Below, piece after piece: positions 17,256-26,134 of a stretch of DNA of 64,000 nucleotides. Below the pieces are notes generated by a model. It was given only the letters and a program-made list of their open reading frames with translations. It was not told the DNA's origin and did no database searches. The position numbers were made by a program, and so were the translations under genes. The stretch is taken from the NCBI GenBank assembly GCA_030693705.1, contig JAUYAB010000047.1, positions 1 to 64,000 on the forward strand. Reading direction: 5' to 3'. Every line of letters begins with the position of its first letter. The stretch's first letter is position 1. The DNA comes from Ignavibacteria bacterium. Lineage in GTDB: Bacteria > Bacteroidota > Ignavibacteria > Ignavibacteriales > Ignavibacteriaceae.

Positions 17256-18698
17256 TTGAACGAAATTAGTCACTTAGAACGATTTACCGAGCAGGATTAC
17301 AAATACGGATTTGTTACCGACATCGAAGCCGATGAAATTCCCAAAGGCTTGAGCGAGGACGTAATCCGTCTTCTTTCCTCAAAAAAAGCCGAACCGGAAT
17401 GGATGCTTGAATACCGTTTAAAAGCTTACCGCGCCTGGTTAAAAATGGAAGAGCCGAAATGGCCCAACGTCCATTATCCGCCTATCGATTATCAGGAGAT
17501 CATTTATTACTCCGCGCCGAAACAGCAAAAAAAATTAAACAGCATGGATGAAGTTGACCCGGAACTTCTCAAAACTTTTAACAAACTCGGCATTCCGCTT
17601 GAAGAGCAAAAAGTTTTTGCAGGCGTTGCCGTTGACGCGGTCTTCGACAGCGTTTCGGTTGCAACTACTTTTAAAGCAAAATTAGGCGAACTCGGAATCA
17701 TCTTTACTCCTTTTTCCGAAGCAATAAAAGAGCACCCCGAGCTCGTAAAAAAATATTTAAGTTCGGTTGTGCCGGTAACTGACAATTATTTCGCGGCGTT
17801 AAATTCTGCGGTTTTCAGCGACGGATCATTCATTTATATTCCAAAAGGTGTCCGCTGCCCGATGGAGCTTTCAACCTATTTTAGAATTAACGCAAAGAAT
17901 ACCGGACAATTTGAACGAACTTTAATTATTGCGGATGAAGGAGCTTACGTAAGCTATTTAGAAGGCTGCACCGCCCCGATGCGGGATGAAAATCAATTGC
18001 ACGCGGCGGTGGTTGAGCTTGTAGCTTTAGACAACGCACAGATAAAATATTCAACCGTGCAAAATTGGTACGCGGGGAATAAAGACGGACTCGGCGGTAT
18101 TTACAACTTCGTTACCAAACGAGGAATTTGCAAAGGGATCAATTCAAAAATTTCATGGACGCAGGTTGAGACCGGTTCGGCAATTACGTGGAAATATCCA
18201 AGCTGTATTTTGCAAGGCGATAACTCCGTTGGAGAATTTTATTCCGTTGCCGTAACCAACAATTATCAGCAAGCTGATACCGGAACAAAAATGATCCACC
18301 TTGGCAAGAACACGCGAAGCACAATTGTTTCAAAAGGAATCTCCGCCGGAAAGAGTAACAACTCGTACCGCGGACTTGTTCGCATTGGTAAAAATGCGGA
18401 AGGGGCAAGAAATTTTTCGCAGTGCGATTCTCTTTTGCTCAGCGATAGATGCGGCGCGCATACGTTCCCCTACTTGGAAGTGTTAAATCCTTCCGCAATA
18501 GTTGAACACGAAGCCACAACATCAAAAATTGGTGAAGATCAGATCTTCTATTTAAATCAACGCGGGCTCTCAACCGAAGATGCGGTTAACATGATAGTGA
18601 ACGGCTATTGCAAAGAAGTCTTTAAAGAACTTCCGATGGAATTTGCCGTTGAAGCGCAAAAACTTTTAAGCGTAAGCTTAGAAGGAAGCGTTGGATAG
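17256..18698 (+). CDS. sufB: Fe-S cluster assembly protein SufB
   Basis: 480 residues, the normal length for SufB. The protein carries the family's beta-helix core ([39 protein letters not shown]) and the conserved C-terminal block [14 protein letters not shown] with [19 protein letters not shown]. SufB is the scaffold of the SufBCD complex on which [4Fe-4S] clusters form. No in-frame ATG fits the expected N-terminus. The start is therefore put at TTG 17256, with only a weak AGAAAG upstream, which may lower translation. It is the first gene of sufBCDSUT. Confidence 0.95.
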   Translation: MNEISHLERFTEQDYKYGFVTDIEADEIPKGLSEDVIRLLSSKKAEPEWMLEYRLKAYRAWLKMEEPKWPNVHYPPIDYQEIIYYSAPKQQKKLNSMDEVDPELLKTFNKLGIPLEEQKVFAGVAVDAVFDSVSVATTFKAKLGELGIIFTPFSEAIKEHPELVKKYLSSVVPVTDNYFAALNSAVFSDGSFIYIPKGVRCPMELSTYFRINAKNTGQFERTLIIADEGAYVSYLEGCTAPMRDENQLHAAVVELVALDNAQIKYSTVQNWYAGNKDGLGGIYNFVTKRGICKGINSKISWTQVETGSAITWKYPSCILQGDNSVGEFYSVAVTNNYQQADTGTKMIHLGKNTRSTIVSKGISAGKSNNSYRGLVRIGKNAEGARNFSQCDSLLLSDRCGAHTFPYLEVLNPSAIVEHEATTSKIGEDQIFYLNQRGLSTEDAVNMIVNGYCKEVFKELPMEFAVEAQKLLSVSLEGSVG

Positions 18699-18723
18699 AA
18701 TTAAAAATTAGGAATTAGGAATG
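18698..18723 (+). repeat. AATTAGGA-type repeat forming the sufC start
   Basis: The sequence runs from the last base of the sufB stop to the sufC ATG. It is a short tandem array of AATTAGGA that closely matches the left end of the four-helix-bundle cassette at 40971-41003. No partner end or gene is present here, so this is a solo end or remnant. It supplies the Shine-Dalgarno-like AGGA and the ATG of sufC. Confidence 0.7.
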
Positions 18724-19479
18724 ATTGAAATAAAAAATTTACATGCGAATATTGACGGAAGAGAAATTTTAAAAGGAATTAATCTTACGGTAAATAAAGG
18801 GGAAGTTCATGCGATAATGGGACCGAACGGTTCGGGAAAAAGTACGCTTGCTCAAGTCATAGCAGGAAGAGAAGATTATGAAGTTACCCAGGGGGAAATT
18901 CTTTTTAACGGAAAAAATCTCCTTGAACTTTCTACCGAAGCAAGAGCTTGCGAAGGAATTTTTCTCGCGTTCCAGTATCCGGTTGAAATTCCGGGAGTTT
19001 CTAACACAACACTTTTAAAAAATGCTTTGAACTCAATCCGTAAATACCGCGGTGAAGAAGAACTTGACGCGATGGAATTTCTCACACTCGTAAAAAAGAA
19101 AATGTCGCTCGTTGAACTATCGGAAGATTTGTTGAGACGTTCGGTGAACGAAGGATTTTCCGGCGGTGAGAAAAAGCGAAATGAAATTTTTCAGATGGCA
19201 GTATTGCAACCTAAACTTGCGATACTTGACGAGACTGATTCAGGGTTGGATATTGACGCGCTCCGAATTGTCGCTAACGGAGTTACAAAATTGAAATCGC
19301 CCGAGAATGCAACCATTGTGGTTACGCATTACCAAAGACTTTTAAATTACATCGTTCCCGATTTTGTGCATGTACTTTACAACGGGAAAATTATTAAATC
19401 GGGTGATAAATCACTTGCGTTAGAGCTTGAAGATAAAGGCTACGATTGGGTAATTGAAGAAGCCGCGGAGCTTGTGTAA
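18721..19479 (+). CDS. sufC: Fe-S cluster assembly ATPase SufC
   Basis: 252 residues, the standard size. Walker A is GPNGSGKST (34-42), the Q-loop region is FLAFQYPVEIPG, the SufC-type signature is GFSGGEKKRNE, and the Walker B region is LAILDETDSGLD. It is the ATPase of the SufBCD scaffold complex in the cytoplasm, where ATP drives conformational change for cluster assembly. It follows sufB by 22 bp, and that gap is entirely an AATTAGGA repeat. SufD begins one base after its stop. Confidence 0.97.
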   Translation: MIEIKNLHANIDGREILKGINLTVNKGEVHAIMGPNGSGKSTLAQVIAGREDYEVTQGEILFNGKNLLELSTEARACEGIFLAFQYPVEIPGVSNTTLLKNALNSIRKYRGEEELDAMEFLTLVKKKMSLVELSEDLLRRSVNEGFSGGEKKRNEIFQMAVLQPKLAILDETDSGLDIDALRIVANGVTKLKSPENATIVVTHYQRLLNYIVPDFVHVLYNGKIIKSGDKSLALELEDKGYDWVIEEAAELV

Positions 19480-19480
19480 T

Positions 19481-20788
19481 ATGAATTCTTCTGTTGAACT
19501 GAAGGAAATGTACATCAAACAATTTCAATCGTTTGAAAATACTTTGAATGGCGAAAAGAGTCTTCCCTTTCATCAAATCAGAAAAGATGCAATAAAGAAA
19601 TTTTCTGCTTTGAACTTCCCTTCCGTAAAAGATGAAGAATGGAAATACACAAACATTAATCCATTGTTAAGCAAAGAATTCAAGCCGGCAGATTCTATTC
19701 CCGAAGTTGATCCTCAGTTTATCAATAAATATCTTTTCGATAAAAAAGAATTTATCACGCTGGTTTTTATCAACGGTTATTTTTCAAAAGAATTTTCCGA
19801 TGTTGATGCGCTTCCGAAAGGTTTAGTTATTGAAACGATTTGTCAGGCGATAAAAAATCATCCCGATTTAGTGCTCCGCTATTTTTCCAAAACTACTTCT
19901 TCCGGGAACAACATCTTCGCCGAGTTAAACACAGCCTTTGCTAATCACGGAACGTTCGTGCACGTTGAAGATAATGCGGTAATTGAAAAACCGATCCAGA
20001 TTTTATACATTACAAAAGCTGATGATATTTTGGTCTCGCCAAGAAATTTGTTTTTAGTAAGCAAAAACGCTCAAGTAAAAATAATTGAAACCTACGCTGG
20101 TTTCGGCGACAGAAGTTATTTCACAAATCAAGTAACAGAGTTTATCGTCAATGATAATGCGGTTGTTGAGCACGTCCGCATACAAGACGAGCAGCTAAAT
20201 GCTTTTCACATTTCAACTTTATCGGTTGATCTTGAGAAAGCAAGTAATTTTTCTTCTTACAATATCAACTTCGGCGGTTCGTTAGTTAGAAATAATGTGA
20301 ACACAAAATTTAACGGTGGATTCGCCGAATGCAGATTGAACGGTTTATACGTTACGCAAGGTTCTCAGTTTGTTGATAACCACACTTCAATCGATCATGC
20401 AAAGCCAAACTGTTTAAGCAACGAATTGTATAAAGGCATTTTAAATGATACTTCACGCGGCGTTTTTAACGGGAAAGTTTTTGTTCGTCAAGACGCGCAA
20501 AAAACCAACGCCTATCAACAAAATAAAAATATTTTGTTATCAAACGACGCCATCGTGAACACCAAACCGCAGTTAGAAATTTTTGCCGATGATGTAAAAT
20601 GTTCACACGGCGCTACGGTTGGGCAGTTGGACAAAGATCAGTTATTCTATTTAAAAGCTCGCGGCATTCAGGAGAAAGAAGCGAAAGCAATTCTTATTTA
20701 TGCCTTTGCAAGTGATGTTGTCCATTCAATTTCAATGACGCAAGTACGCGACCATCTGGAAGCGCTCCTTGCCGAAAAATTATTATAA
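19481..20788 (+). CDS. sufD: Fe-S cluster assembly protein SufD
   Basis: 435 residues from the ATG at 19481. Earlier in-frame TTG codons inside sufC are less likely because this ATG sits directly after the sufC stop. The protein has the SufBD beta-helix fold: DEEWKYTNINPLL at the N-terminus, HIDHAKPNC-like (SIDHAKPNC) and KTNAYQQNKNILLS in the core, and KCSHGATVGQLDKDQLFYLKARG at the end, including the conserved Cys-His pair. SufD partners SufB and is linked to iron entry into the scaffold. Confidence 0.95.
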   Translation: MNSSVELKEMYIKQFQSFENTLNGEKSLPFHQIRKDAIKKFSALNFPSVKDEEWKYTNINPLLSKEFKPADSIPEVDPQFINKYLFDKKEFITLVFINGYFSKEFSDVDALPKGLVIETICQAIKNHPDLVLRYFSKTTSSGNNIFAELNTAFANHGTFVHVEDNAVIEKPIQILYITKADDILVSPRNLFLVSKNAQVKIIETYAGFGDRSYFTNQVTEFIVNDNAVVEHVRIQDEQLNAFHISTLSVDLEKASNFSSYNINFGGSLVRNNVNTKFNGGFAECRLNGLYVTQGSQFVDNHTSIDHAKPNCLSNELYKGILNDTSRGVFNGKVFVRQDAQKTNAYQQNKNILLSNDAIVNTKPQLEIFADDVKCSHGATVGQLDKDQLFYLKARGIQEKEAKAILIYAFASDVVHSISMTQVRDHLEALLAEKLL

Positions 20789-20803
20789 CAAAGAATTATT
20801 ACA

Positions 20804-22039
20804 ATGCTTACAGATGTAAAAATACTCGATGTACAAAAAATCAGAAAAGATTTTCCGATTTTGCATACGTTGGTTCACGGCAAACCGTTAGTTTATTTTG
20901 ATAACGCTGCCACTACGCAAAAGCCGTTATGCGTTATTCAAAAAGAAGAAGAATATTACAAAACTTTGAATTCAAACATTCACCGCGGCGTTCATTCGCT
21001 TAGCCAAAAGGCAACTACTGCATACGAACAAGCGCGTGAAAAAGTTTTGCGTTTTTTTAATGCTTCACGATTGTCTGAAATAATTATAACCAAAGGGACA
21101 ACCGATTCGATTAATCTTGTCGCTTCTTCTTTCGGCAAAAAATTTATAAAAGAAGGAGATGAAATTATTATCTCCCATCTTGAACATCACTCCAACATTG
21201 TTCCGTGGCAATTGCTCTGTGAAGAAAAAGGAGCCGCATTAAAAGTCATTCCGATCAATGACAAAGGCGAAATCATTTTTGAAGCATTTGAAAAATTGAT
21301 CTCCGAAAAAACGAAATTTATTTCGGTGGTTTATGTTTCCAACTCGTTAGGAACTGTGAATCCGGTAAAAGAAATTATTCAACTAGCGCACAGTAGAAAT
21401 ATTCCCGTTCTTATTGATGCCGCACAGGCAATTCAGCATTTTAAAATTGATGTACAGGAACTTGACTGCGATTTTCTCGCCTTCTCCGGGCACAAACTTT
21501 ATGCGCCGACCGGAGTTGGAATTCTTTACGGCAAAGAAAAATATTTAGAGGAAATGCCTCCCTACCAGGGCGGCGGCGATATGATTTCTTCAGTTACGTT
21601 TGAAAAAACCACATACAATTCCTTGCCTTACAAGTTTGAAGCTGGAACGCCCAATATTGCCGGTGTTATCGGTATGGGAACAGCGATAGATTATTTAAAT
21701 GAAATCGGAATGGATTTAATTTCATCGTACGAAAAAGATCTCTTCGAATATGCAAACGCAAAGTTATCTTCTGTAGAAAAATTAACTCCAATCGGCACGG
21801 CAGAAAACAAACTCAGCGTTTTCTCATTTGCACTTGAAGGAATTCATCCGCATGACATTGGAACCATTCTGGATTTTGACGGCATCGCAATTAGGACGGG
21901 ACATCATTGCACGCAGCCGGTAATGCAGCGATTTGGAATTCCGGCTACGGCGAGAATTTCCCTTTCCTTTTACAACACGAAAGAGGAAATTGATTTTACT
22001 GCCGATGCGCTAAAAAAAGTATTTGAGGTATTTGGCTAA
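20804..22039 (+). CDS. sufS: Cysteine desulfurase SufS
   Basis: 411 residues of the group II cysteine desulfurase family. The PLP lysine is Lys231 in SGHKLYAP and the catalytic persulfide cysteine is Cys369 in RTGHHCTQP. The N-terminal YFDNAATTQKP and GVHSLSQKATTAYE are diagnostic of SufS. It converts cysteine to alanine and passes sulfur to SufU, whose gene overlaps its stop codon (TAATG). The SufS-SufU pairing is the Gram-positive/Bacteroidetes-type arrangement rather than SufS-SufE. Confidence 0.97.
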   Translation: MLTDVKILDVQKIRKDFPILHTLVHGKPLVYFDNAATTQKPLCVIQKEEEYYKTLNSNIHRGVHSLSQKATTAYEQAREKVLRFFNASRLSEIIITKGTTDSINLVASSFGKKFIKEGDEIIISHLEHHSNIVPWQLLCEEKGAALKVIPINDKGEIIFEAFEKLISEKTKFISVVYVSNSLGTVNPVKEIIQLAHSRNIPVLIDAAQAIQHFKIDVQELDCDFLAFSGHKLYAPTGVGILYGKEKYLEEMPPYQGGGDMISSVTFEKTTYNSLPYKFEAGTPNIAGVIGMGTAIDYLNEIGMDLISSYEKDLFEYANAKLSSVEKLTPIGTAENKLSVFSFALEGIHPHDIGTILDFDGIAIRTGHHCTQPVMQRFGIPATARISLSFYNTKEEIDFTADALKKVFEVFG

Positions 22040-22494
22040 TGGATAGTGAATTACGAGAACTATATCAACAAGTAATTTTGGATCATAATAAGAGTCCAAG
22101 AAATTTTAAGAAACTTGAAGATGCAAATCATCATGCTGAAGGACATAACCCTTTATGCGGCGACCATTTGGACGTTTATTTACAGCTTGAAAACGATGTG
22201 GTGAAAGATATTTCATTTATCGGGAACGGCTGTGCAATCTCCAAATCTTCCGCATCGCTGATGACCGCAATTGTAAAAGGCAAAACTAAAAAAGAAGCCG
22301 AGCATTTATTTGAAAAGTTTCATGATCTGGTAACCGGCAACTTAAAAGACGCTAACGAAATTGAAGCATTGGGAAAACTTGCGGTCTTTCAAGGTGTACA
22401 GGAATTTCCGGCGCGAGTAAAATGCGCCAGTCTTGCATGGCACACTCTACACGTTGCACTTAATAATACTGAAGAAAAAATTTCAACCGAGTAA
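22039..22494 (+). CDS. sufU: SufU sulfur-transfer protein
   Basis: 151 residues. The conserved ligands are Cys40 and Asp42 (NPLCGDHLDV), Cys65 (GNGCAISKSSAS) and Cys129 (VKCASLAWHTL). The ~20-residue insertion before the last cysteine that separates SufU from IscU is present (around 85-110). It accepts persulfide sulfur from SufS and hands it to SufBCD. The start overlaps the sufS stop, which implies translational coupling. Confidence 0.94.
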   Translation: MDSELRELYQQVILDHNKSPRNFKKLEDANHHAEGHNPLCGDHLDVYLQLENDVVKDISFIGNGCAISKSSASLMTAIVKGKTKKEAEHLFEKFHDLVTGNLKDANEIEALGKLAVFQGVQEFPARVKCASLAWHTLHVALNNTEEKISTE

Positions 22495-22496
22495 AC

Positions 22497-22829
22497 ATGG
22501 AAGTAGAAACACAAAAATCAGAAGTAGTTGAGATGCAGGAAAAAGTCATCCGTGCTTTAAAGACCTGCTACGATCCCGAAATTCCCGTTGATATTTGGGA
22601 ACTCGGACTCATCTACGAATTGAACTTTGATCTCGAAAAGAATTTGCAAGTAAATATGACGCTCACTTCACCGATGTGTCCGGTGGCAGAATCGCTACCG
22701 CCTGAAGTTCAGCAGAAGTTACAAGCCGTTCCTGGAATTGGAAAAGTTCGAGTTGAGATCGTTTGGAATCCGCCATGGGATAAAGATATGATGAGCGACG
22801 TGGCAAAAGTTGAATTGGGATTTTATTGA
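22497..22829 (+). CDS. sufT: SufT / MIP18-family (DUF59) Fe-S maturation protein
   Basis: 110 residues, nearly all one DUF59 domain. The hallmark segments are YDPEIPVDIWELGLIYE, LTSPMCPVAESLP (with the conserved Cys) and VWNPPWDKDMMSD. Proteins of this family assist maturation of Fe-S proteins, and SufT is commonly the last gene of suf operons. It starts 2 bp after the sufU stop. The first ~12 residues are a polar extension. Confidence 0.92.
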   Translation: MEVETQKSEVVEMQEKVIRALKTCYDPEIPVDIWELGLIYELNFDLEKNLQVNMTLTSPMCPVAESLPPEVQQKLQAVPGIGKVRVEIVWNPPWDKDMMSDVAKVELGFY

Positions 22830-22875
22830 GTAAGGTTCCAGGTTGGTATATAATTTCTTAGTGAAACTCAGTGAG

Positions 22876-22918
22876 CTTAGTGTCTAAGTGGTAAAAATTT
22901 CACCACTTAGACACTAAG
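22876..22918. terminator. Long perfect hairpin after the suf operon
   Basis: Arms of 17 bp (22876-22892 and 22902-22918) pair perfectly around a 9-base loop. The core words are CTTAGTGTCTAAGTGGT and its complement. No U-run follows, so this may be a REP-like repeat that works as an attenuator or 3'-end stabiliser. It belongs to the same style as the hairpins at 38958 and 60261. Confidence 0.65.
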
Positions 22919-23017
22919 GACACAAGAAACACTTAGAAAAAAAAATGAAATTTGATCAAGAATAAGATCACGAGTAAAATAGATTCAAATAAAATTTTAT
23001 AAAAAAGGATACAAAAA

Positions 23018-23551
23018 ATGTTTACGATAACAAGACCACCGATGTATGATGAAACTGCTGTACAACCAATGCGCGATGAGTTGACTGCGGTTGGATTTGA
23101 AGAATTGCGCACAAAGGAAGCAGTTGAAAATACTCTTCAAGTAAATGATGATAAAACTATTTTAGTAGTAATTAACTCGGTTTGCGGATGTGCCGCAGGC
23201 GGTGCCAGACCTGGAGTTTCGGCAGCGCTTCAGCATTCTATTATTCCCGATAAACTTACAACCGTATTTGCGGGGCAGGATAGAGATGCAGTGGATAAAG
23301 TCCGTGAATTAATAGTTGGTGAAGCTCCCTCTTCGCCAAGCATGGCAATATTTAAAAACGGAAAAGTTCTTTTCTTTCTTCCGCGATTTGAAATTGAAGG
23401 CTATTCACCGGATCAAATTGCAAAAAAACTAACCGACGCGTTTGATGAATTCTGTAGCCGTCAGGGACCTTCAGTATCAAAAGAGCAATACGAAGCAGTC
23501 CAATATGCAAAAGTATGCGGATCAAAAATCCCGTTGAATCAAAACAACTAA
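23018..23551 (+). CDS. BrxA/BrxB-family bacilliredoxin
   Basis: 177 residues; the family (YphP/YqiW) is about 145, with a C-terminal extension here. Diagnostic features are MYDETAVQPMRDELT at the N-terminus and the active-site VCGCAAGGARPG (Cys56 and Cys58, CGC motif). Family members reduce mixed disulfides with bacillithiol on proteins under oxidative stress. Its position between suf and the Rrf2 regulator fits a role in redox or Fe-S stress. A good AAGGA lies 11 bases before the ATG. Confidence 0.9.
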   Translation: MFTITRPPMYDETAVQPMRDELTAVGFEELRTKEAVENTLQVNDDKTILVVINSVCGCAAGGARPGVSAALQHSIIPDKLTTVFAGQDRDAVDKVRELIVGEAPSSPSMAIFKNGKVLFFLPRFEIEGYSPDQIAKKLTDAFDEFCSRQGPSVSKEQYEAVQYAKVCGSKIPLNQNN

Positions 23552-23560
23552 TTATTTACG

Positions 23561-24037
23561 ATGAAATTCAATTCACAAGAAGAATATGGTTTGCGCTGTC
23601 TGCTGCGAATAGCTTACAGCTCATCCCCAAACGGACTTACGATTCCCGAGATCAGTAATGCAGAAAAACTTACTCAGGCAAACGCTGCAAAGATTTTACG
23701 CCTTCTGCGCATCGGGGGATTTATTGAAAGTGCACGTGGTCAAGCCGGTGGATACAAACTCTCACGTCCGCCGGAACAGATTATTGTTGCGGACGTGCTT
23801 AATGCGCTTGGCGGAAAGTTGTTTGAAGCCTCTTTTTGCGGCGATTATTCCGGAGTTGATATCGTTTGTACACACACTATTGATTGCTCCATCCGTTCGC
23901 TCTGGAGAGCGGTTCAAACCGCTATCGACGGGGTTGTAACGAAAACCTCATTAAAAGATTTAATGGCAAAAGAATCATCCGTCGGTGAATTTGTAACTAA
24001 TCTTCTCGAAGAATCTCCTTACTTCAAAACTTCATAA
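23561..24037 (+). CDS. Rrf2-family transcriptional regulator, probably Fe-S sensing
   Basis: 158 residues. The N-terminal winged helix is typical of Rrf2 (YGLRCLLRIA, AAKILRLLRIGGFIESARGQAGGYKLSRP). Three cysteines, Cys93, Cys103 and Cys109, are spaced much like the cluster ligands of IscR and its relatives. It starts 9 bp after the bacilliredoxin stop. It probably senses Fe-S status and controls the suf cluster; the suf promoter at 17151 is the natural target, but the operator has not been proven. Whether it acts as an IscR- or SufR-type repressor cannot be told. Confidence 0.9.
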   Translation: MKFNSQEEYGLRCLLRIAYSSSPNGLTIPEISNAEKLTQANAAKILRLLRIGGFIESARGQAGGYKLSRPPEQIIVADVLNALGGKLFEASFCGDYSGVDIVCTHTIDCSIRSLWRAVQTAIDGVVTKTSLKDLMAKESSVGEFVTNLLEESPYFKTS

Positions 24038-24178
24038 CCTCAGTAGCTGAAATCTAATCTGATTTAAGAACAACGATTAGCGATATTCAATTTCATTCCT
24101 TTCACTTAAAAATAATCTAAGTTGTTAATAGGGTTGATATACTTCGGTTAAAAAATTCCCCACTTGTTAAATTTTTTC

Positions 24179-24213
24179 TTGACAAACTATTTTCTCTATC
24201 GTATATTTGCGAT
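24179..24213 (+). promoter_or_regulatory. arsR promoter with overlapping ArsR-operator-like palindrome
   Basis: TTGACA (24179-24184), a 17-base spacer and TATATT (24202-24207) give a near-consensus sigma-70 promoter. An imperfect 16-bp palindrome, ATCGTATATTTGCGAT (24198-24213), covers the -10 box, as expected for repression by an ArsR/SmtB protein. Confidence 0.75.
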
Positions 24214-24231
24214 GAACGATTGGAGAAAAAT

Positions 24232-24579
24232 ATGGCAACGCCAAAGATAGAAGAATTTACAAATGAAGAGATTTTTTTAGCGGATACCGCCAAAGCGCTT
24301 TCGCATCCGGCAAGAATTAAAATAATGAAACTGCTTTCCGAGCTGAATGCGTGCGTTTGCGGTGAGTTGGTTAATCTTCTTCCCCTTGCGCAGGCAACAG
24401 TTTCACAGCATCTCAAGGAATTAAAACGAGTTGGATTGATCCAGGGAGATATTGACGGACCCAAAGTTTGTTACTGCGTCAATGTCGAGATGCTTCAAAA
24501 AGTGACAAGCGATTTTCAAAACTATTTTAGTAAACTTAATAAACGAGAAAAAATCTCATGCAAACCGAAAACGAAATAA
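24232..24579 (+). CDS. arsR: ArsR-family metalloregulator
   Basis: 115 residues from ATG 24232, chosen because GGAG lies 6 bases upstream; the TTG at 24220 would bury that site. The winged helix includes KALSHPARIKIMKLL, and the ligand motif ELNACVCGEL carries the two cysteines that bind As(III) in ArsR. QATVSQHLKELKRVGLI is the recognition helix. It represses its own operon until arsenite binds. It overlaps arsM by 22 bp, so the two are co-translated. Confidence 0.95.
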   Translation: MATPKIEEFTNEEIFLADTAKALSHPARIKIMKLLSELNACVCGELVNLLPLAQATVSQHLKELKRVGLIQGDIDGPKVCYCVNVEMLQKVTSDFQNYFSKLNKREKISCKPKTK

Positions 24580-25367
24580 AAGAGATTGTCAAAGAAAAAT
24601 ATGGAGAGATTGCAAAACAATCTACTTCATGCTGTGGTCCAACTTCTTGCTGCGGTACTACCGATAGTAAAATTATTGGGTACACCGTTATGCGTGATGA
24701 GTATACCCATCTTGATGGATATGTAGCAGATGCAGACCTTGGCTTAGGATGCGGACTACCAACAGAATTTGCTGCGATCAAAAAAGGTGATGTTGTTGTT
24801 GACCTTGGCAGCGGCGCCGGAAACGATGTTTTTGTTGCCCGCGCAATTACAGGTGATGAAGGAAAAGTTATCGGAATAGATATGACCAAAGAAATGATTG
24901 ACAAAGCGAATGCAAATAATGCAAAGCTTGGCTTCAAAAATGTTGAATTCCGCCTGGGAGATATCGAAGCAATGCCTCTCGACAAATCTATTGCAGACGT
25001 AGTTGTAAGCAACTGCGTTTTGAATCTGGTTCCGAACAAACAAAAAGCTTTTGCGGAAATTTACAGAGTTTTAAAAACCGGTGGACACTTTTGCGTCTCC
25101 GATATTGTAATTAAAGGAGCATTACCGGAGAATTTGAAAAAGTCCGCTATGATGTATGCCGGTTGTGTTGCAGGCGCAATTCAACAAGATGATTATTTGA
25201 ATATTATTTCTGCCGCCGGATTTACGAATGCGGAAATTAAAAAAACAAAGGTCATAGACCTTCCCGATGAAATTTTAAGAGAATATTTATCGGAAGCAGA
25301 ATTAACCGGATACAGACAAAGCGGTGTAGGCGTTTTCAGCATTACCGTAACTGCCGATAAAAAATAA
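24558..25367 (+). CDS. arsM: Arsenite methyltransferase ArsM
   Basis: 269 residues. The SAM-binding motif DLGSGAGND is at 82-90. Three cysteines match the As(III)-binding set of ArsM: Cys65 in GLGCGLPTEF, Cys153 in SNCVLNLVP and Cys203 in YAGCVAGA. Two Cys-Cys pairs near residues 25 and 31 (SCCGPTSCCG) are typical of bacterial ArsM and may scavenge arsenite. It methylates As(III) to mono- and dimethyl species in the cytoplasm. It overlaps arsR and is followed by a hairpin and arsC. Confidence 0.94.
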   Translation: MQTENEIKEIVKEKYGEIAKQSTSCCGPTSCCGTTDSKIIGYTVMRDEYTHLDGYVADADLGLGCGLPTEFAAIKKGDVVVDLGSGAGNDVFVARAITGDEGKVIGIDMTKEMIDKANANNAKLGFKNVEFRLGDIEAMPLDKSIADVVVSNCVLNLVPNKQKAFAEIYRVLKTGGHFCVSDIVIKGALPENLKKSAMMYAGCVAGAIQQDDYLNIISAAGFTNAEIKKTKVIDLPDEILREYLSEAELTGYRQSGVGVFSITVTADKK

Positions 25368-25379
25368 ACAGGTTTGAAC

Positions 25380-25411
25380 GCAGATCGCTGAAATCGATTG
25401 CAGCGGTCTGC
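25380..25411 (+). repeat. Intra-operon hairpin between arsM and arsC
   Basis: An 11-bp stem (GCAGATCGCTG with CAGCGGTCTGC, one G-T pair) and a 10-base loop, in the 70-bp gap. It may set relative expression of the flanking genes or be a REP-like insertion. Confidence 0.5.
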
Positions 25412-25437
25412 ATTCCTTTAAATAGAGAAAGCGATAA

Positions 25438-25863
25438 ATGAAAAAACGTATTCTTATTCTTTGCACAGGCAATTCATGCCGAAGCCAAATAGCAGAAGGA
25501 TTTCTCAAATCATTCGATGATGAGTTGGAAGTTTTTTCCGCAGGCACAAATCCTTCAAATCAAGTTCATCCGAAAGCAATTCAAGTGATGAGTGAAGTTG
25601 GAATTGATTTGAGCAAAAATCATCCGAAAAAAGTTGATCAATTTGTAACTGATCCGTTTGATTTTGTAATAACCGTTTGTGATAATGCAAAAGAAACTTG
25701 TCCGATTTTTATTGGAAGGGTTGGAAAGCAGTTGTACATAGGATTTGAAGACCCGGCTGATGCAACCGGAACAGAGGAAGAAATAATTTCTGAGTTTAGA
25801 AGGATCAGAGATGAAATCAAAATTGACTTTTACAAATTTTATGAAGAAAATTTAAGGAGTTAA
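25438..25863 (+). CDS. arsC: Arsenate reductase, thioredoxin-coupled type
   Basis: 141 residues, the low-molecular-weight-phosphatase-like ArsC. The active-site loop CTGNSCRS has Cys9 and Arg15; the relay cysteines Cys81 and Cys88 lie in CDNAKETC. The enzyme reduces As(V) to As(III) and is recycled by thioredoxin. Three thioredoxin-fold genes in the same operon are candidate donors. The stop is 3 bp before the next gene, with GGAG near the stop serving that gene. Confidence 0.95.
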   Translation: MKKRILILCTGNSCRSQIAEGFLKSFDDELEVFSAGTNPSNQVHPKAIQVMSEVGIDLSKNHPKKVDQFVTDPFDFVITVCDNAKETCPIFIGRVGKQLYIGFEDPADATGTEEEIISEFRRIRDEIKIDFYKFYEENLRS

Positions 25864-25866
25864 GAT

Positions 25867-26118
25867 ATGCTAAACATTAAGGTTTTGGGTTCTGGCTGTG
25901 CTAATTGTGTCAACTTAGAAAAACTCTGCCGCGAGGTTGTTACTGAAAATACTATTGAAGCGGAGATCGAAAAAATCACCGATTACAAAGACATTATGAG
26001 TTATGGAATTATGAACACACCTGGATTGATCATAAACGGAAAAGTTGTTCACAGTGGTAAGCTGCCTACAAAATCTACTTTAACACATTGGTTAATGAAT
26101 GCTCTTGCAAATCAATAA
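25867..26118 (+). CDS. Small thioredoxin-fold protein (redox-active disulfide protein type)
   Basis: 83 residues, a stand-alone thioredoxin_3-type domain. The redox motif is GCANC near the N-terminus (Cys11 and Cys14), and the cis-Pro loop is NTPGLIING. No signal peptide, so cytoplasmic. Such proteins recur in arsenic and ArsP-permease clusters. It may feed electrons to ArsC or handle bound As(III). It lies between arsC and the arsenite exporter. A relative lies at 29276. Confidence 0.87.
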   Translation: MLNIKVLGSGCANCVNLEKLCREVVTENTIEAEIEKITDYKDIMSYGIMNTPGLIINGKVVHSGKLPTKSTLTHWLMNALANQ

Positions 26119-26134
26119 TTAAAGAGGGACAAAT

